Positions 11,640 to 23,560 of a stretch of 64,000 bases of DNA are shown here, one piece after another. How positions within the stretch are numbered: the first letter of the stretch is position 1; every line of letters starts with the position of its first letter. The notes under the pieces are model-generated. The model searched no databases and was not told the origin of the DNA. It worked only from the letters and a program-made list of their open reading frames with translations. The stretch is taken from NCBI RefSeq assembly GCF_024679245.1, contig NC_090188.1:37664992-37728991 (forward strand), in the 5' to 3' direction. Source of the stretch: Pseudorasbora parva (lineage: Eukaryota > Chordata > Actinopteri > Cypriniformes > Gobionidae). The position numbers and the translations under genes were made by a program.

Positions 11640-12109
11640 GGCATGGTTACAGGTAGATAGCCATTTCTCCGCCGTCTATAGTCATTGCGTCACCTAAGCT
11701 CCGCGCACATCCCGCCTCTTTGCCCATTTTCTGTTATCTGGGAGTGACACGCGATGACTCGCTCGCAAGATGGCGACGCCCAGCTAAATACGGAATCCTA
11801 TGAGTGACGTCACAGACACTATGTCCATATTTTTGTTCAGTCTAAGATGTGTACACTCTGCTTATTACACACACAGGGCAGCAGCACACACATATTTTTA
11901 AATATAAAAAATAAAGCGCTCCATCTTTCCGCTCGCAAATTCCGCAATGTAAATAGTGAATCCGCCATGGTGCAAACGCAACTAGCTTTTAAAGGGAATG
12001 CGAGATGAGACTCAAAACACGTTACGCTCAAAACACACCCTTGACTCATTAAGAGACTAGCTGCAACCCTTTTAGATAAGCCTGGTGCTCCGACCATTCT
12101 TTTCCATCA
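11640..12109. repeat. MITE-like fragments
   Basis: 11640-11840 ends with GTGACGTCACAGACACTATG and TCCATATTTTT, a recurrent cyprinid MITE end. At 11989 a TTAAAGGGAATGCGAGATGA terminus begins another TTAA-type family. Neither is complete. No gene. Confidence 0.35.
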
Positions 12110-12512
12110 TTAAGCTAGAAAAAATACGACAGTATTTTACTAGACAGTAAGCGGACTAAAAAAAAAACAGACATTTGAAGCAGTCTCACTCACCCTTCTA
12201 ACGTTGGGACTGCTCCATCCTTCAGCATTAGGCGATTGGGAAAATCCGGCGTCGAGCTGGGTCTTGTTTATGAAACAGTCGGCACCGAAATGCAGCGAAC
12301 AGATATAAACATTCGCGCAACTCAGTTGCTGATCCGGAAAAGCAAATTACATCCACTGTTGCCTTAACGCGGGGTTTTGGCGAATCTGTGCAGGACTGTC
12401 TTGGTCTGGCAACCAAAAACGCACTTTTTTGGTGACATTGTTATGTGCACATTACCTGTGCAGCGCAGCCTACAAGCCAGCGCTTTGATGGGCGTAGCCT
12501 GTTACTTTCGCT

Positions 12513-12543
<31 letters not shown>

Positions 12544-12799
12544 ACGCGCTTCCGGTAGAATTGTCCGTAAGGCCCATACAAGGAAATTCCGCCCCCATTA
12601 ACGTCAAAGGGGACGGATGATCTCAAAAAACTTGCCGAAACTTATGACTAACCAGAAGTAGTATTTTTGACAAAGAAATACTCCCATCAAACGTCCACCT
12701 TAACTTTTGAAACTTTGTCTATGTTTAGTATGGGATTCCAAGTCTTTAACAGTGTAAAAAGATCAGTATGCATGAAACAGCATTTCACCCCCCCTTTAA
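12110..12799. mobile_element. Degraded copy of the TTAAAGGGGGGGTGAAA MITE
   Basis: From about 12175 to 12799 the sequence follows the intact copy at 60627-61842 (shared CAGACATTTGAAGCAGT, TTTTTGAC..AGAAATACTCC, GAAACTTTGTCTATGTT, AGTATGCATGAAACAGCATT) and ends CATTTCACCCCCCCTTTAA with TTAA at 12796-12799. The left terminus is not evident. It contains a (CT)n run at about 12520-12543. Confidence 0.65.
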
Positions 12800-13715
12800 C
12801 AAAAATACATCAGAAGCAGAATCACTCTGATAGCAGTGGGGAAATATACATAAGAAATGACCATTCAGGTAAATTTTAGAAAGCAGCCACTTAAACGGCA
12901 TTTCCGTCTAATTTCTGAGCTTGCGTCTCTGAAACACAAGCTCTCATGGACTAAAGCTGCTGTTCTTATCTGAGAATGTAGGTCAGAAAAAAATGCTTGT
13001 ACTCTCATTCTCTTTGAGGCTTTGAGGAATTACAGTTTAGGCTCAACACCAAAGAGATGCACAGTATCTCGAGGACCCTCTTTTCCCAGTACCACCCCCT
13101 CAAAATCATTTATTTATTTATTTTTTTACTTTCTCTATTCCATCTTTTGTTCTCGTCCACCCCCTAGTCACTGCATCCCTTCATATTCAGTTGCCATTTA
13201 TTCCTTAGCACATCTGCTTTCAAAGTCAGTTGTCAAAGTGAAGGTCACCCTGCTGTCTGTTTTGATTGATTGTAGAGTCCAGTGTGTAGAGTTTTGAGTG
13301 GAGATAGATATGTATTAAAACGGATATGTGTGATATTTAAAACATAATTTCTTCTGACAGACCACATTTTATCTTGCAGAGCAAGCATCTTTCCTTTCCA
13401 GCGTGGAAATTCATGCTGCTTGTATTTTGCTTTATAAATTTATGTTGCATAATTGATTTTTTGTTGTTTGTTTGTTTCAGCTACCCTACAGTGCAAGTAA
13501 AAAATGAAATCATACCCCATTTATCTACATAGGCACAAACGTGATCCCCAGCTGACTTGAGAAGCCGTGGCGTCCTGTCATGCCCTGTGTGATGTTGCTT
13601 CCCAGTGCGTCATTGCGTAACAATTAAAAGCCCATTATTGAATGAGATTGATTTGCATTTGACTGCATTAAATGTCCTTTTAAAGGGTGATTTATTCTGT
13701 CTTTCTTCTTTTTAG
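12800..13715. other. Gene-free stretch before the candidate exon
   Basis: No exon recognised. An AT-rich ATTT run lies at 13109-13128 and a pyrimidine tract at 13690-13713 precedes the exon below. Confidence 0.4.
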
Positions 13716-13782
13716 ATGAGCACGGCCCCTCCATCACTCTTTCAGCGGCTGTTTGTTGTTGGTTTGTGCATCATGGCGTCAG
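13716..13782 (+). CDS. Candidate signal-peptide exon of an unidentified gene
   Basis: A strong acceptor (pyrimidine tract CTGTCTTTCTTCTTTTTAG) is followed at once by ATG. The 67-nt segment encodes MSTAPPSLFQRLFVVGLCIM then AS and one base of the next codon before TCAG|GTAAAG, a good donor. The protein reads like a signal peptide: Arg-containing start, hydrophobic LFVVGLCIMA core, small residues at the end. A phase-1 intron right after a signal peptide is common in secreted and immunoglobulin-superfamily genes. No downstream exon was found within the window, and a hAT insertion at 14149 follows. It could be chance; I do not recognise the gene. Confidence 0.35.
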
Positions 13783-14148
13783 GTAAAGTTCATTTCCTCA
13801 GTAAAACATCTCTCGTGCACTCTACATCAGACACCCGCTAGTAGAGCCGTCCTATAAATATTATACACTGGATCTCTATCACGGACTGCTAGTGTTTACA
13901 TCTTATTTTCATCATATTTTATGCATGGACCTCATAGACCTACCATTTAATCAGTTAACAGATCCTCTGATTTAACATTTCTGGGTAAAATGATAAACAA
14001 GCGCATGACTTTTTCTTTGTTTATTTTTTTATGTTGGACAGAATTCATGCTCTATGGACATTTCTTCACCTAGACTTTTGGTTTGTTTTTATTAAAACGG
14101 ACTAAACCAAATTTCTATATAAAGGTCACATTAAATGAACATATTTGG

Positions 14149-15598
14149 CAGGGCCATGCACAGGGGGGTGGCCCGGTGGCTAGAGCCACTGCCCCTTTGC
14201 CCTCATCGGCTAAGGTGCCCCTCTTGCCCTCTTCCCTCCCTCACCCTCAGACAGGGGCGTAGCACCAAATTTTGGGCCCTGGGTACAAACCATCTTGCTG
14301 GGCCCCCGTACCATGTATGTGTATGTATAGAAAACGGACTTCCCTGCCTTGGGCCCTGGTTACTCAGTACCCTTTATCCCCCCAGTCCCACGCCCCTGCC
14401 CTCAGAGGATTCCCATAAAAGCATTCTGTTACGCTAAAAATCCACTAATTCCGCTAATCCGTTCCGTGTTTTCCTGCTCGCTCCGCAGCATCGCTCAAAG
14501 TCTGCGGCGGTGTTCGCTCTCTGTGGAGACGGCAGTTAAAGAATGTCGAAGAATATTAGCTACAAACTACAATCCACATACAGACAGTGGTTGATCCGCA
14601 AATTAGTAGCTAGTTTGTTTGTTTCAACAGTGCAAACATGGATTCAAAGCTCCAGCATGCCAGCGGGTAAATCGCCATAGTGTTGGCTATACTGAATATT
14701 GCTGACAGTTTGTCACTCTTTAACTCCTGTAAAATAGATTTCTGATTGTAATCAATTTTACGAGTTAATACTATTATCTATAACATGTCATATTTATGAT
14801 TTTTATTTAAACCATATTAATCGTATACGCAATTTAAAAACAGGTAATAAAGGCTATTATAAATAAGTTGTATCAGGGTACAAGCACACCCTAAGAAAAA
14901 TGTGCTCATTTTTCAAAAACGTTAATGCTTTCAAAAAATCTCTAGCAACGTTTGCAGTATTTTCTGTTTATTTTGATTAATAAAATAATCAACCATTGTT
15001 CAGTAAATATTAAAATGTTAATACAAAAATATTTTTAAAATACAGAAACTAATTTTTAAGTAAATATGCTGAAAACACTGAGATCCCATAATAATTTAAT
15101 AAAGTTTTATCGGTGTAACAACTAAATATATTTGTATTATATGATTATTATCATATTTTTATTATAAATAGGATGTTACCTCTAAGATGGACACCCAACT
15201 TAAGATATTTACCAGCTGAATCTTAACCATGTCATGTCAACAAATGGAAGTCAGTCAGCTGTTTATCATCATGTTAAATATGCCTTTTTACCCCAAATAC
15301 CATAAACAATACCTTTGTCTCAAAATATATTCAATAAATTTAGTGATTCTCATTTGCTACTTAAATCTCCAACAGAAATGTAAAATAGAAAAGAGATCAA
15401 ATTAGCCTAGAATCATTTTTTTGGAAGAATAATTAGAAAAACATAAATTTAATTAGCTCTAAAGCCTAACAAATGTATTTACAGTATGATTGTAAAAGGT
15501 TTGTTATTCATTCTCTACATTAAGATGATACTCAATCCCCTTAATGCCCCTTTTTTGGTTTGGGCCACTGCCCCTCAAAATGTCTGTGCACGGCCCTG
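14149..15598. mobile_element. hAT element with perfect 8-bp target duplication
   Basis: ATATTTGG flanks it at 14141-14148 and 15599-15606. The left end is CAGGGCCATGCACAG and the right end is the inverse of CAGGGCCGTGCACAGACATT. Subterminal GCCACTGCCCCT motifs occur at both ends in inverse. At 1450 bp without a transposase ORF it is non-autonomous. It carries a nested MITE (14252-14398). The right flank is a piggyBac-like fragment. Confidence 0.9.
14252..14398. mobile_element. 147-bp hAT MITE nested in the larger hAT element
   Basis: CCCTCAGA is duplicated at 14244-14251 and 14399-14406. The ends are CAGGGGCGTAGCACC and CACGCCCCTG (inverse CAGGGGCGTG). It is a perfect third-level insertion. 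Confidence 0.88.
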
Positions 15599-15960
15599 AT
15601 ATTTGGGTCTTTTAGTGACTCCGATCTATCTAACACAGATGGATCTCTACCCGTTGCAATAATATAACTCTCCGGATATTAGAGTAACAATTACAGAAGA
15701 ATAAAATAAAGCAATTTTGTTACCTTTTGGAAATTGGAAGGGTTCAGTTTGAGCAGATATTTTATATCACCATCATCATCATCATCACTGTCCTCATCAG
15801 AGCTCTGCAGTTCATTCAGCATCTGGCTCATATTCGCCATCTCAAACATATTCTCAAAGCTATATTCTCAAGTTACATCGCTGACAGCACCAGTTTGGCT
15901 GATAAATCTTCCTTTTCTTTTGTTTTCTGCCTGTGGTAACTGTAAAATCCAACAGTGATT
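15599..15960 (-). mobile_element. Second piggyBac-like fragment with acidic exon
   Basis: It aligns with 10937-11260: shared TTAGAGTAACA..TTACAGAAGA, AGAATAAAATAAA and TTTTGTTACCTTTTGGA. On the minus strand 15840-15721 encodes MANMSQMLNELQSSDEDSDD then DDDGDIKYLLKLNPSNFQKVTK, ending at the same GTAACA donor position as copy 1. The first half of the exon is shifted out of frame. The hAT at 14149-15598 is inserted at its left edge. Confidence 0.55.
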
Positions 15961-16177
15961 CTAACACTGTTTAGTTCAATTTACTTAATGTCTTAACTTA
16001 ATTGTAAAAATCTAGTAATCTGTACTATTCACATACTAAGCCTTTTTAACTCAGAAAAATTGATTTAATTGATTAGTTTCAGTGCCATTTTGCCAAGCAA
16101 ACTTTTCACTCATGTCCTCCACTTCTGAAGTTATCGTTCTATAGTTTCATTCACTCATTTCCCAAAGTCATCTTGAA

Positions 16178-16880
16178 TAAAAAAAAAAAAAAAAAAAAAA
16201 TACAGAACAAAAACTGATGTTGATTTTCCTAAAATGGTTTTGTCTGAACTTGGGCACTTGGATCTTCATTTCAAAAACAGAATGCAATGATATGAAAGTT
16301 TCAAATTTCAATATTTTATTCAGAATACAACATATGAGACATATCAAATGTTTAAACTGAGAAAATCGACGTCTGGATGGGAGCATATGTTGTTCTAGAA
16401 CTGGGATATACCTTTCAGCATTGATGGTCTTTCCAGATGTGTAAGCTGCCCATGCCACACACACTCATGCAACCCCATACCATCAGAGAGGCAGGCTTCT
16501 GAACTAAGCGCTGATACCAACTCGGTTGTCCTTGTCGTCTTTAGTCCGGGTGACACAGCGTCCCAATTTTCCAAAATTTACTTGAAATTTTGATTCGTCT
16601 GACCACAGAACAGTTTTCCACTTTGCCACAGTCCATTTTAAATGAGTCTTGGCCCAGAGAAAATGCCTCCGCTTCTGTATCATGTTTTGATATGGCTTTT
16701 TGTCCTACAGAGATTTAGCCGGCAATGGCGAATGCCCTGGAGGATTGTGTTCACCGACAATGTTTTCTGGAAGTATTCCTGAGCCCATGTTGTGATTTCC
16801 ATTACAGCAGCATTCCTGTATGTGATTCAGTGCCGTCTAAGGGCCTGAAGATCACGGGCATCCAGTATGATTTTGTGTTT
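16178..16880 (-). pseudogene. Mariner/Tc1-superfamily transposase remnant
   Basis: The minus strand encodes, in broken frames, AKTHLKWTVAKWKTVLWSDE with SKF (first catalytic Asp, about 16650-16590), then GCMSVCGMGSLHI-like sequence, and INAERYIPVLEQHMLPSRRR (16434-16355), a fish IS630-superfamily element. The upstream part (16680-16880) carries the ARDLRALRRHCITNR-type helix-turn-helix region in reverse. Frames change repeatedly and the C-terminal DDE part is missing. A run of A residues at 16178-16200 marks the right-hand junction in transcript sense. Dead copy. Confidence 0.7.
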
Positions 16881-17664
16881 CCTTTAAATGCAAATGAGCT
16901 GCTGCTCCCCACCACAGAGGGTGGAGCTTTCAAAGCTCGTGAACATATGAATGAAAACTGAAACATGATAATTCTGTTTAGCTTTGATTACCATCTCTAT
17001 CGCGAACATGCTAGCGTGACACTGCAGTTCTTCATCATCATGAAATATTATCATCTGCATGCGTTTTATAAAGCCATATCACTCTCAACCTTACAGTCTA
17101 TGCTCTCAACTTGAGCACACACACCCGACGCATGCGCCCAAAGAGCTGGATGTCGGCACGTCTGTGATCTGGCTATTAAACTAAACTAGTTCTCTTTCAT
17201 GTGTTATTTTGATTAAACGGTCAAATGCGCAAGGTTCCCATTAAAACAGTTGGTTATGTCTGTGCACATATGCAGCAAGTACAGAAATCCTGTGTGTATA
17301 TTATACAGTACCTACTGCTATATCTGCTGTTAATATAAATCAGACAACAAAAGATGAAGAGAAAATCACTCACTGCTCTTGACTGAATGAACTTTAGTAG
17401 CTTTATTAAGAACACACTTACTTGAATGCTGCTGTTGAAATGCTCTGGCGTGGAGATAAACATGGCGGACAATGTACAGCTCTCTGAGGGCGGGGTCTAT
17501 GCTAATACGATTTAATAGACTAATAGTCTCCATCAACACTCGTAGGTGAAATGTCTCACTTTGCCAGGAATCTGCAGACGTCTTGTTCTGAGATGGTGGT
17601 TATGAATTATGGGGATTAAAAAAAAAAGGTGAATTTTTACCATTCACCGTACACACACTGCCAA
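16881..17664. other. Gene-free stretch
   Basis: No exon recognised. ACATGGCGGACAATGTACAG near 17459 resembles a recurrent fish repeat, but no ends were found. Confidence 0.4.
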
Positions 17665-18563
17665 AACACATTTATCAATCAATCAATCAACTTTATTTAT
17701 ATAGCGCTTTTACAATCACGATTGTGTCAAAGCAGCTTCACGGTGTCAAACAGGATAATATTGTGACAAAATTAGATTTGGCTGTACAGTCGTACTGGAG
17801 AAAACAGTGATGTTATCAGCTTATTTTAATTTATCATATAGCAACAATGTTGGCAGATCAGTATTATAGTTTATAGAATTAAATAAGACCTAATTCATAC
17901 ATTTTATTTGTATAATAAGTTGAATAACTTTAATCATATTTTTAGTGTCCCCAACTGAGCAAGCCAAGCCAAAGGCGACAGTGGCAAGGAACCAAAACTC
18001 CACCAGGGCATGATGGAGAAAAATAAACCTTGGGAGAAACCAGACTCAGTCGGGGTGCCAGTTCTCCTCTGGCCTATTAACACACCGTGTAAGATTATTA
18101 TTCTGGCAACCTTACAGGTCAGAAATCATATTAGATTGGAATATTCAAAATTTCAGGGTATCACGGAAGAGACAGATTTATTTGGAAATAAATGATGGGA
18201 TGGGGCGTCGATTACACAAGAGTATGAATACATGAAAGATCGGAATTATTGCGCCGAAGACGGGTTTTGAGCATGTCGTGCCAGTGAGGCAAATTCAGAG
18301 GAGACACCAATTGACACGGCTCAGCAGACACTCCAGGATGAGCTGGTCATGTCCAGGCAAGTCCACCATCCGATCCGGACACGGCCCAGATCCGGGATAA
18401 ACCTCGGGATAAACAGAGAGACTAACATTAGCGTAGATGCCACTCTTTTTATGATGTAACGAGTACATCAGGTGTTATGGGAAGTGTTCCCGGTTCCGGC
18501 TGACCTAGTTAATGCAGCCTAACAATCAGTCAATTGATTTGAATAATGAAAGTTAAAAATGTT

Positions 18564-20166
18564 CTATGTGTATGCCATAGTAAAGAGATGTGTTTTTAGT
18601 CTAGATTTAAACTGACAGAGTGTGTCTGCTTCCCGAACAATGCTAGGAAGACTATTCCAGAGTTTAGGAGCTAAATAGGAAAATGATCGACCGCCTGCAG
18701 TTGATTTAGATATTCTAGGTATGATCAACTGGCCAGAGTTTTGAGACTGCAATAGACGTGATGGAGTATAATGGGTTAAAAGCTCGTTTAAGTACTGGGG
18801 AGCTAAACTATTTAGTGCTTTGTAAGTAATAAGCAAGAATTTAAAATGTATGCGATGTTTAATAGGGAGCCAGTGCAGTGTTGACAGAACTGGACTAATA
18901 TGATCATACTTCCTGGTTCTAGTAAGAACTCGAGCTGCTGCATTTTGGACCAGCTGGAGTTTGTTTATTAAGCGAGCAGGGCAACCACCCAGTAGAGCAT
19001 TTACAGATGCTAGAAACGTGGCTTTCAAATGAAAGATTGGTATCAAAGAGCACACCCAGGTTCCTCACTGACGACGAGGGCTTGACAGAGCAGTCATCAA
19101 GTGTTAGACAGTATTCTCGGTTACTACTTGTGGAGCTTTTTTGTCCAATAATTAAAAATTCAGTTTTATCTGAATTAAGTTGCAGGAAATTACTATTCAT
19201 CCAATTTTTTATATCAGCTATGCATTCTGTTAATCTTGTGAATTGGTAGGTTTTGTCAGGGCGTGAGGAAATATAGAGCTGAGTATCGTCAGCATAACAA
19301 TGAAAACTAACGCCATGCTTCCTAATGATATCTCCCAGTGGTAGCATATACAGGGTGAAAAGCAACGGCCCTAACACTGAGCCTTGCGGTACCCCATACT
19401 GAACTTGTGATCGGTGTGACATCTCTTCATTTACTGCTACAAACTGATAACGGTCAGATAAGTATGATTTAAACCATGCCAAAGCAGTTCCACTAACGCC
19501 AACATAATTTTCGATTCTATTCAGAAGAATATTGTGATCGATAGTATCGAATGCAGCGCTAAGATCGAGTAACACTAATAGAGAGATACAACCGCGATCA
19601 GATGATAAGAGTAAATCATTTGTAACTCCAATTAGATTATTTAATTAGTCTCAGTACTATGATACGGTCTAAATCCTGACTGGAAATCCTCACATATACC
19701 ATTTCTTTCTAAAAAGGAACATAATTGTGAAGACACAGCCTTTTCTAGTATTTTTGATAGAAACGGTAGATTCGAGATTGGCCTGTAATTGACTAATTCT
19801 TTAGGATCAAGTTGCGTTTTTTTAATAAGGGGTTTAATTATAGCCAACTTAAAAGTTTTCGGTACATATCCTAATGTCAAAGATAAATTATTAATGATAT
19901 TAAGCTAAGATATTAATCTCTTTTAATAGCCTAGTCGGTATAGGGTCAAGCATACATGTTGTTGATTTTGATGATTTTACAAGTTTAGCCAATTCTTCTC
20001 CTCCTATAGTAGTGAATGAGTGTAATTTTTCCTCAGTGACACTACAATGCTCTGTCTGAAGTGATACTGTAATAGACGGCTGCATGGTTATAATTTTATT
20101 CCTAATATTATCAATCTTACTAGTAAAGAAGTTCATAGTCATTACTGCTGTGTTGTTTACAAACAT
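18564..20166 (-). pseudogene. LINE ORF2 reverse transcriptase and C-terminus, broken
   Basis: There are four blocks in order. The first (20166-19900) contains PIPTRLLKE. The second (19880-19641) reads LAIIKPLIKKTQLDPKELVN then YRPISNLPFLSKILEK, the RT fingers. The third (19575-18919) has LLDLSAAFDTIDH with the first catalytic Asp, QGVPQGSVLGPLLF-like GVPQGSVLGPLLFTLYMLPL, and the YADDTQLY catalytic centre. The last (19055-18564) has LQLVQNAAARVLTRTRKYDH and LHWLPIKHRIHFK, ending KLWNSLPSIVREADTL and FKSRLKTHLF. The second and third blocks are separated by a frameshift with an added ~60 bp tract; the third and fourth overlap in different frames near 19000. All motifs are present, so loss of function is recent relative to the other LINE pieces here. 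Confidence 0.88.
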
Positions 20167-21028
20167 CAGAAGCTGAAGCTTTATTTTTTGATAATTTAGC
20201 CACTGTATCGAATAAATACTTAGGGTTGTGTTTGTTTTCTTCTAAAAGAGTTGAGAAATAAGCAGATCTAGCAGTTTTTATGGCCTTTCTGTATGCAATC
20301 ATGCTCTCTTTCCACAAATTGCGAAAAACCTCCAGTTTTGTCTTCTTCCAGCTGCGCTCCATTTTTCTGGCTGCTGTTTTAAGGGCCCGAGTGTGCTCGT
20401 TGTACCACGGCGATGGATTATTTGCTTTAATATTCTTTAAGCGCCGGGGAGCAACTATGTCTAAAGTGCTAGTAAAGAGAGAGTCAATAGTTTCTGTTGC
20501 AGCATCAAGTTCCTCTTGGCTATCTGTAATGCTGAGGAGATGGAACTGATGAGGAAGATTATGTACAAAGCAATCTTTAGTCACAGCGGTTATCGTCCTG
20601 CCATATTTGAAGCGAGGGGATGGCTTTGCAGCCTTAGGTAAATTAAGTATACATGATATTAGGTAATGATCTGAGATGTCATCGCTCTGCTGCAGAATTT
20701 TAACAGTATCAACATTTATTCCATGTGACATTATTAGATCTAAAGTATGATTAAGGCGATGAGTGGGTCCCGATACGTGTTGTCTAACTCCAATAGAGTT
20801 TAGAATGTCTCTAAATGCCAATCCCAATGCGTCTTTTTCATTGTCTACGTGGATATTAAAATCCCCAACAATTAGTACTTTATCTACAGCTAATACTAAC
20901 TCCGATACAAAACCAGCAAATTCTCTGATAAAGTCTGTATTGTGCCCTGGTGGCCTGTATACAGTAGCCAACACAAATGTCAGACGGGATTTATCATTTA
21001 CACTACACAGCGTTACATAAAGCACCAA
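20120..21028 (-). pseudogene. LINE ORF2 endonuclease domain and linker
   Basis: A 302-codon open frame. FVLATVYRPPGHNTDFIREF and VLIVGDFNIHVDNEKDALGL carry the APE endonuclease metal-binding (E/D, N) motifs. THRLNHTLDLIMSHGI and ISDHYLI carry the catalytic D and final SDH motif. The domain N-terminus continues upstream in another phase (KGGGVAIIYNN, near 21100) and is then lost. After residue ~180 comes the linker with PSPWYNEHTRALKTAARKME and NKHNPKYLFDTVAKL, typical of L2-like elements. The frame closes just before the reverse transcriptase, and the next block is shifted. In an active LINE this domain nicks the target to prime reverse transcription. Confidence 0.85.
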
Positions 21029-21397
21029 AACTTCAAAGGAATTATATTTGAAACTAGACTTCTGAGTAATACTGAAAATATTATTATAAATTATAGCAAC
21101 ACCTCCCCCTTTACCTTTCAGACGTGGCTCATGTTTGTAATAATAATCTCGGTGGGTGCACTCATTTAAAGTAATGTAATCGTCAATCGTTTGAATTTAT
21201 GTTCAAACACCATGTAAAAGTGAATTTTGCATAATAGGTGCTCTTTAATACTCCAACCTTTAGTTTAAACTGGTAATGGCTTGTTTTTACAGGGCAGTTT
21301 CCCCTATTGACTCCAGTCATGCAGCAGCTCTTTTGCCACTCAGTCCGACAGAGGGGGGTGTTCTAGTAGGAAAGTGGCATCAATGCATACCCTCTAT

Positions 21398-22162
21398 TAG
21401 CTTGACGTAGTCATACTCAATTCTAGTCAGAATATGAGTCTGATTCTGCTCCATTGGGCTGTGATTATGGGGTGTGTTTCAACCGAACCAGGAAAGACCT
21501 CAATTGGACAGATCTACAGCCAATCAGAACAACGAAGCGACGTCAACAGAGCTCAACTGCACTGTGTTGCCAAGTCCGCGTTTTTTTTTCTTTCTGCGGG
21601 TTGTTTTCCATGTCCGCAGGTTGAAGCGACTATTATGTGATATATAGAGCCATGAGTGCGAATTTTAGCCGGCAACCTTGCCAAAATAACACATTTTACC
21701 CCCCAAAGCCCATTTTTTTTCCTCAGAGAAACCCCCCGAGAAGCTATTGTTTAGGGCTAGTAGTTGGCGGGTTTTGTTGTAAAAACTTGGCAACCCTGTC
21801 TGCACGCGCGCTGGAATAAACGATCTTAGCCGGTGTTGTAAAAAATAAAAGAATTTAATGATACACAGAGTACTTACCCAACATGATCATCATTTCTGAG
21901 AGAAATTGTGAAGGTGAATGCAGATACAAACAAGCTCTCCGTTTAGGATTTGAACAAATATAATCCAAGCCCCTTTGATGACGTGATGATTACTTTCCTG
22001 TTGATCATCTGTCCATCATCGTCTAAAGCCCACCCTGATGATTTCATTGGTCCGAACAGTTTCTGTTCGGGGATAATTACTCCTCTATGGAGCAAGGCCA
22101 GACTGAACCGCCCGACCTAAAAATGTTGTGGGTGGGGCTAAGTTCGGCTGGCATCCAGGCTA
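21398..22162 (+). mobile_element. TAGCYTGACG MITE, full-length copy
   Basis: Starts TAGCTTGACGTAGTC and ends TTCGGCTGGCATCCAGGCTA, so the short inverse ends are TAGCYTG/CAGGCTA. CCCTCTAT (with an extra A on both sides) is repeated on each flank, an 8-9 bp target duplication. A close full-length relative lies at 43583-44366 and a truncated one at 5035. No transposase. Confidence 0.85.
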
Positions 22163-23230
22163 ACCCTCTATAGTCCTTTTAAGGAATTTTGTTTTCTGAA
22201 ACCCTACAGGGCCCAAACACCCTCAAACTGATGAAACAGTACTAAAAGCATCTTTTTCCTTGTTCATGTTAGCATTATAAAAAACAATGCATCATGTTAG
22301 TACTGAGATTTTAGTATGATTGGCGCTGACATGCACGACAACCCTCATGAGAGACCCAGAGGCACAATTAAGTGTCTTCATCCAGAATGAGTGCTGATAC
22401 TGTGTCTTAGCAGACAAGACAGTGAGTCACGAGCATTCGGGTCTTCATTGTGATCTTCAGCTCAGGATTATTTATGTGAACACTGGGATTGATGATGTTG
22501 TATAGGAGCTATAGCAGTCTCTGCAAGAGTGGGCCAGGGACTGAAAATTGTCCAGAATTAAAAAGGTTTGATATTCAAGTTGCATATAAAGTTGCAAGTC
22601 TTATTTCTTATTCACTTTTACAAGTGCACGGTATCTAGTTGGGCTAGAGATAGGAACTATGAGGGTTCTGTCACTTCGGTCTTTTTATTCTTGGTTTATT
22701 GACAGAGCTCTGACACTCCTTCTTGTCATTGTGAGCGTGCAATTCTGTCCATATACACGCTCTTCTGTCCATGCGAGTTTTGTGTGTGGAGGGTGGTGTT
22801 CGGATCCCAGCACTTCAGTCTACAGTAGTTAGTTTGGGACATTCATGCTCCATGTGTTTGTCTTCTGTTATTGTTCGATCTTGTTGTGTGAGCGTGTGGT
22901 TTCGAGTTTGCTTGGGCCATACACTCTTCTGTCCGTGTGTGTTTTTGTGTTCTATCGTTGCATGAAGTTCGTGTTTATATCAGCCGTGTGCTTTCTTGTT
23001 GTCTTGTGCTGTGTTTCATATGGTCATGTTTTGTATGGCCGCAAAGTCTCTGAAAGCTTTCAAAGGCTGTGTGAGCATGTCATGTTTGGTGCGAGCACAT
23101 GGTTTGACATGTTTGTTTCTATGTGCTATTTGCTCTTCAGTCTATTTTCTTAACCCCACACTTCTTGTTACCTGATTAGTGGTTCATTTGTCCCACCTGC
23201 TCTCCCTCAGAATCCTCTTATTTGTTATCC
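22163..23230. other. Gene-free, GT-rich stretch
   Basis: 22700-23160 is rich in TGTGT/CTGTC and yields a 102-codon hydrophobic ORF that I judge compositional. It may be part of an unrecognised repeat. No exon recognised. Confidence 0.35.
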
Positions 23231-23560
23231 TTGGCTGAATCTGAAATTGCTCCCTAAACCCTCGATCACTATTCCCTACTTTAGTCCACTAATATAGTTA
23301 ACTTGTAGGAGTGAATGGAAAACAAGTGAGCAAATTCGGACAGCGTTTGTGTGTACATCGGCTGTACACTCATTATTGCGGTGCAATGTGGGTTTAAATG
23401 AGTGCACTCAATAAGGTCCACTATCGGAAACCACTACGTATCGGTCCCTTCAAATAATGCCCTTTTTAAGGGTATGGGGAGGCACTATTCAGCTCAGTGG
23501 CAATCATTTAATCGGAGGCGTCATGCCCATTCAAATCGTGCCCCCTCAGATTTTTGAGCC
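23231..23560 (+). repeat. Dispersed repeat starting GGCTGAATCTGAAAT
   Basis: GGCTGAATCTGAAATTGCTC at 23231 recurs in inverse near 50072-50098 (GAGCGATTTCAGATTCAGCC), so it is the terminus of a dispersed element. The opposite end was not located in either copy. Confidence 0.45.

Larger units (their letters stand above)
17665..21180 (-). mobile_element. L2/CR1-type LINE, nearly complete ORF2
   Basis: An APE-type non-LTR retrotransposon on the minus strand. The 5' end is cut inside the endonuclease near 21180. Then come the endonuclease and linker (21028-20120), reverse transcriptase (19900-18919) and C-terminal region (to 18570). A long 3' UTR ends at 17665 with the ATCA-repeat tail, next to the common AGCGCTATATAAATAAA-like motif. 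A related 3' UTR lies on the plus strand at 35058-35450. Frameshifts separate the blocks, so this copy is inactive. Confidence 0.9.

Noticed and set aside
13450..13530. Acceptor-like TTTGTTTGTTTCAG followed by short open sequence
   Set aside because: Frames close within a few codons and no donor fits; probably chance.
22771..23153. Overlapping hydrophobic ORFs rich in V, C, F and L
   Set aside because: They follow from the GT-rich composition; two frames look equally 'membrane-like', so it is compositional.
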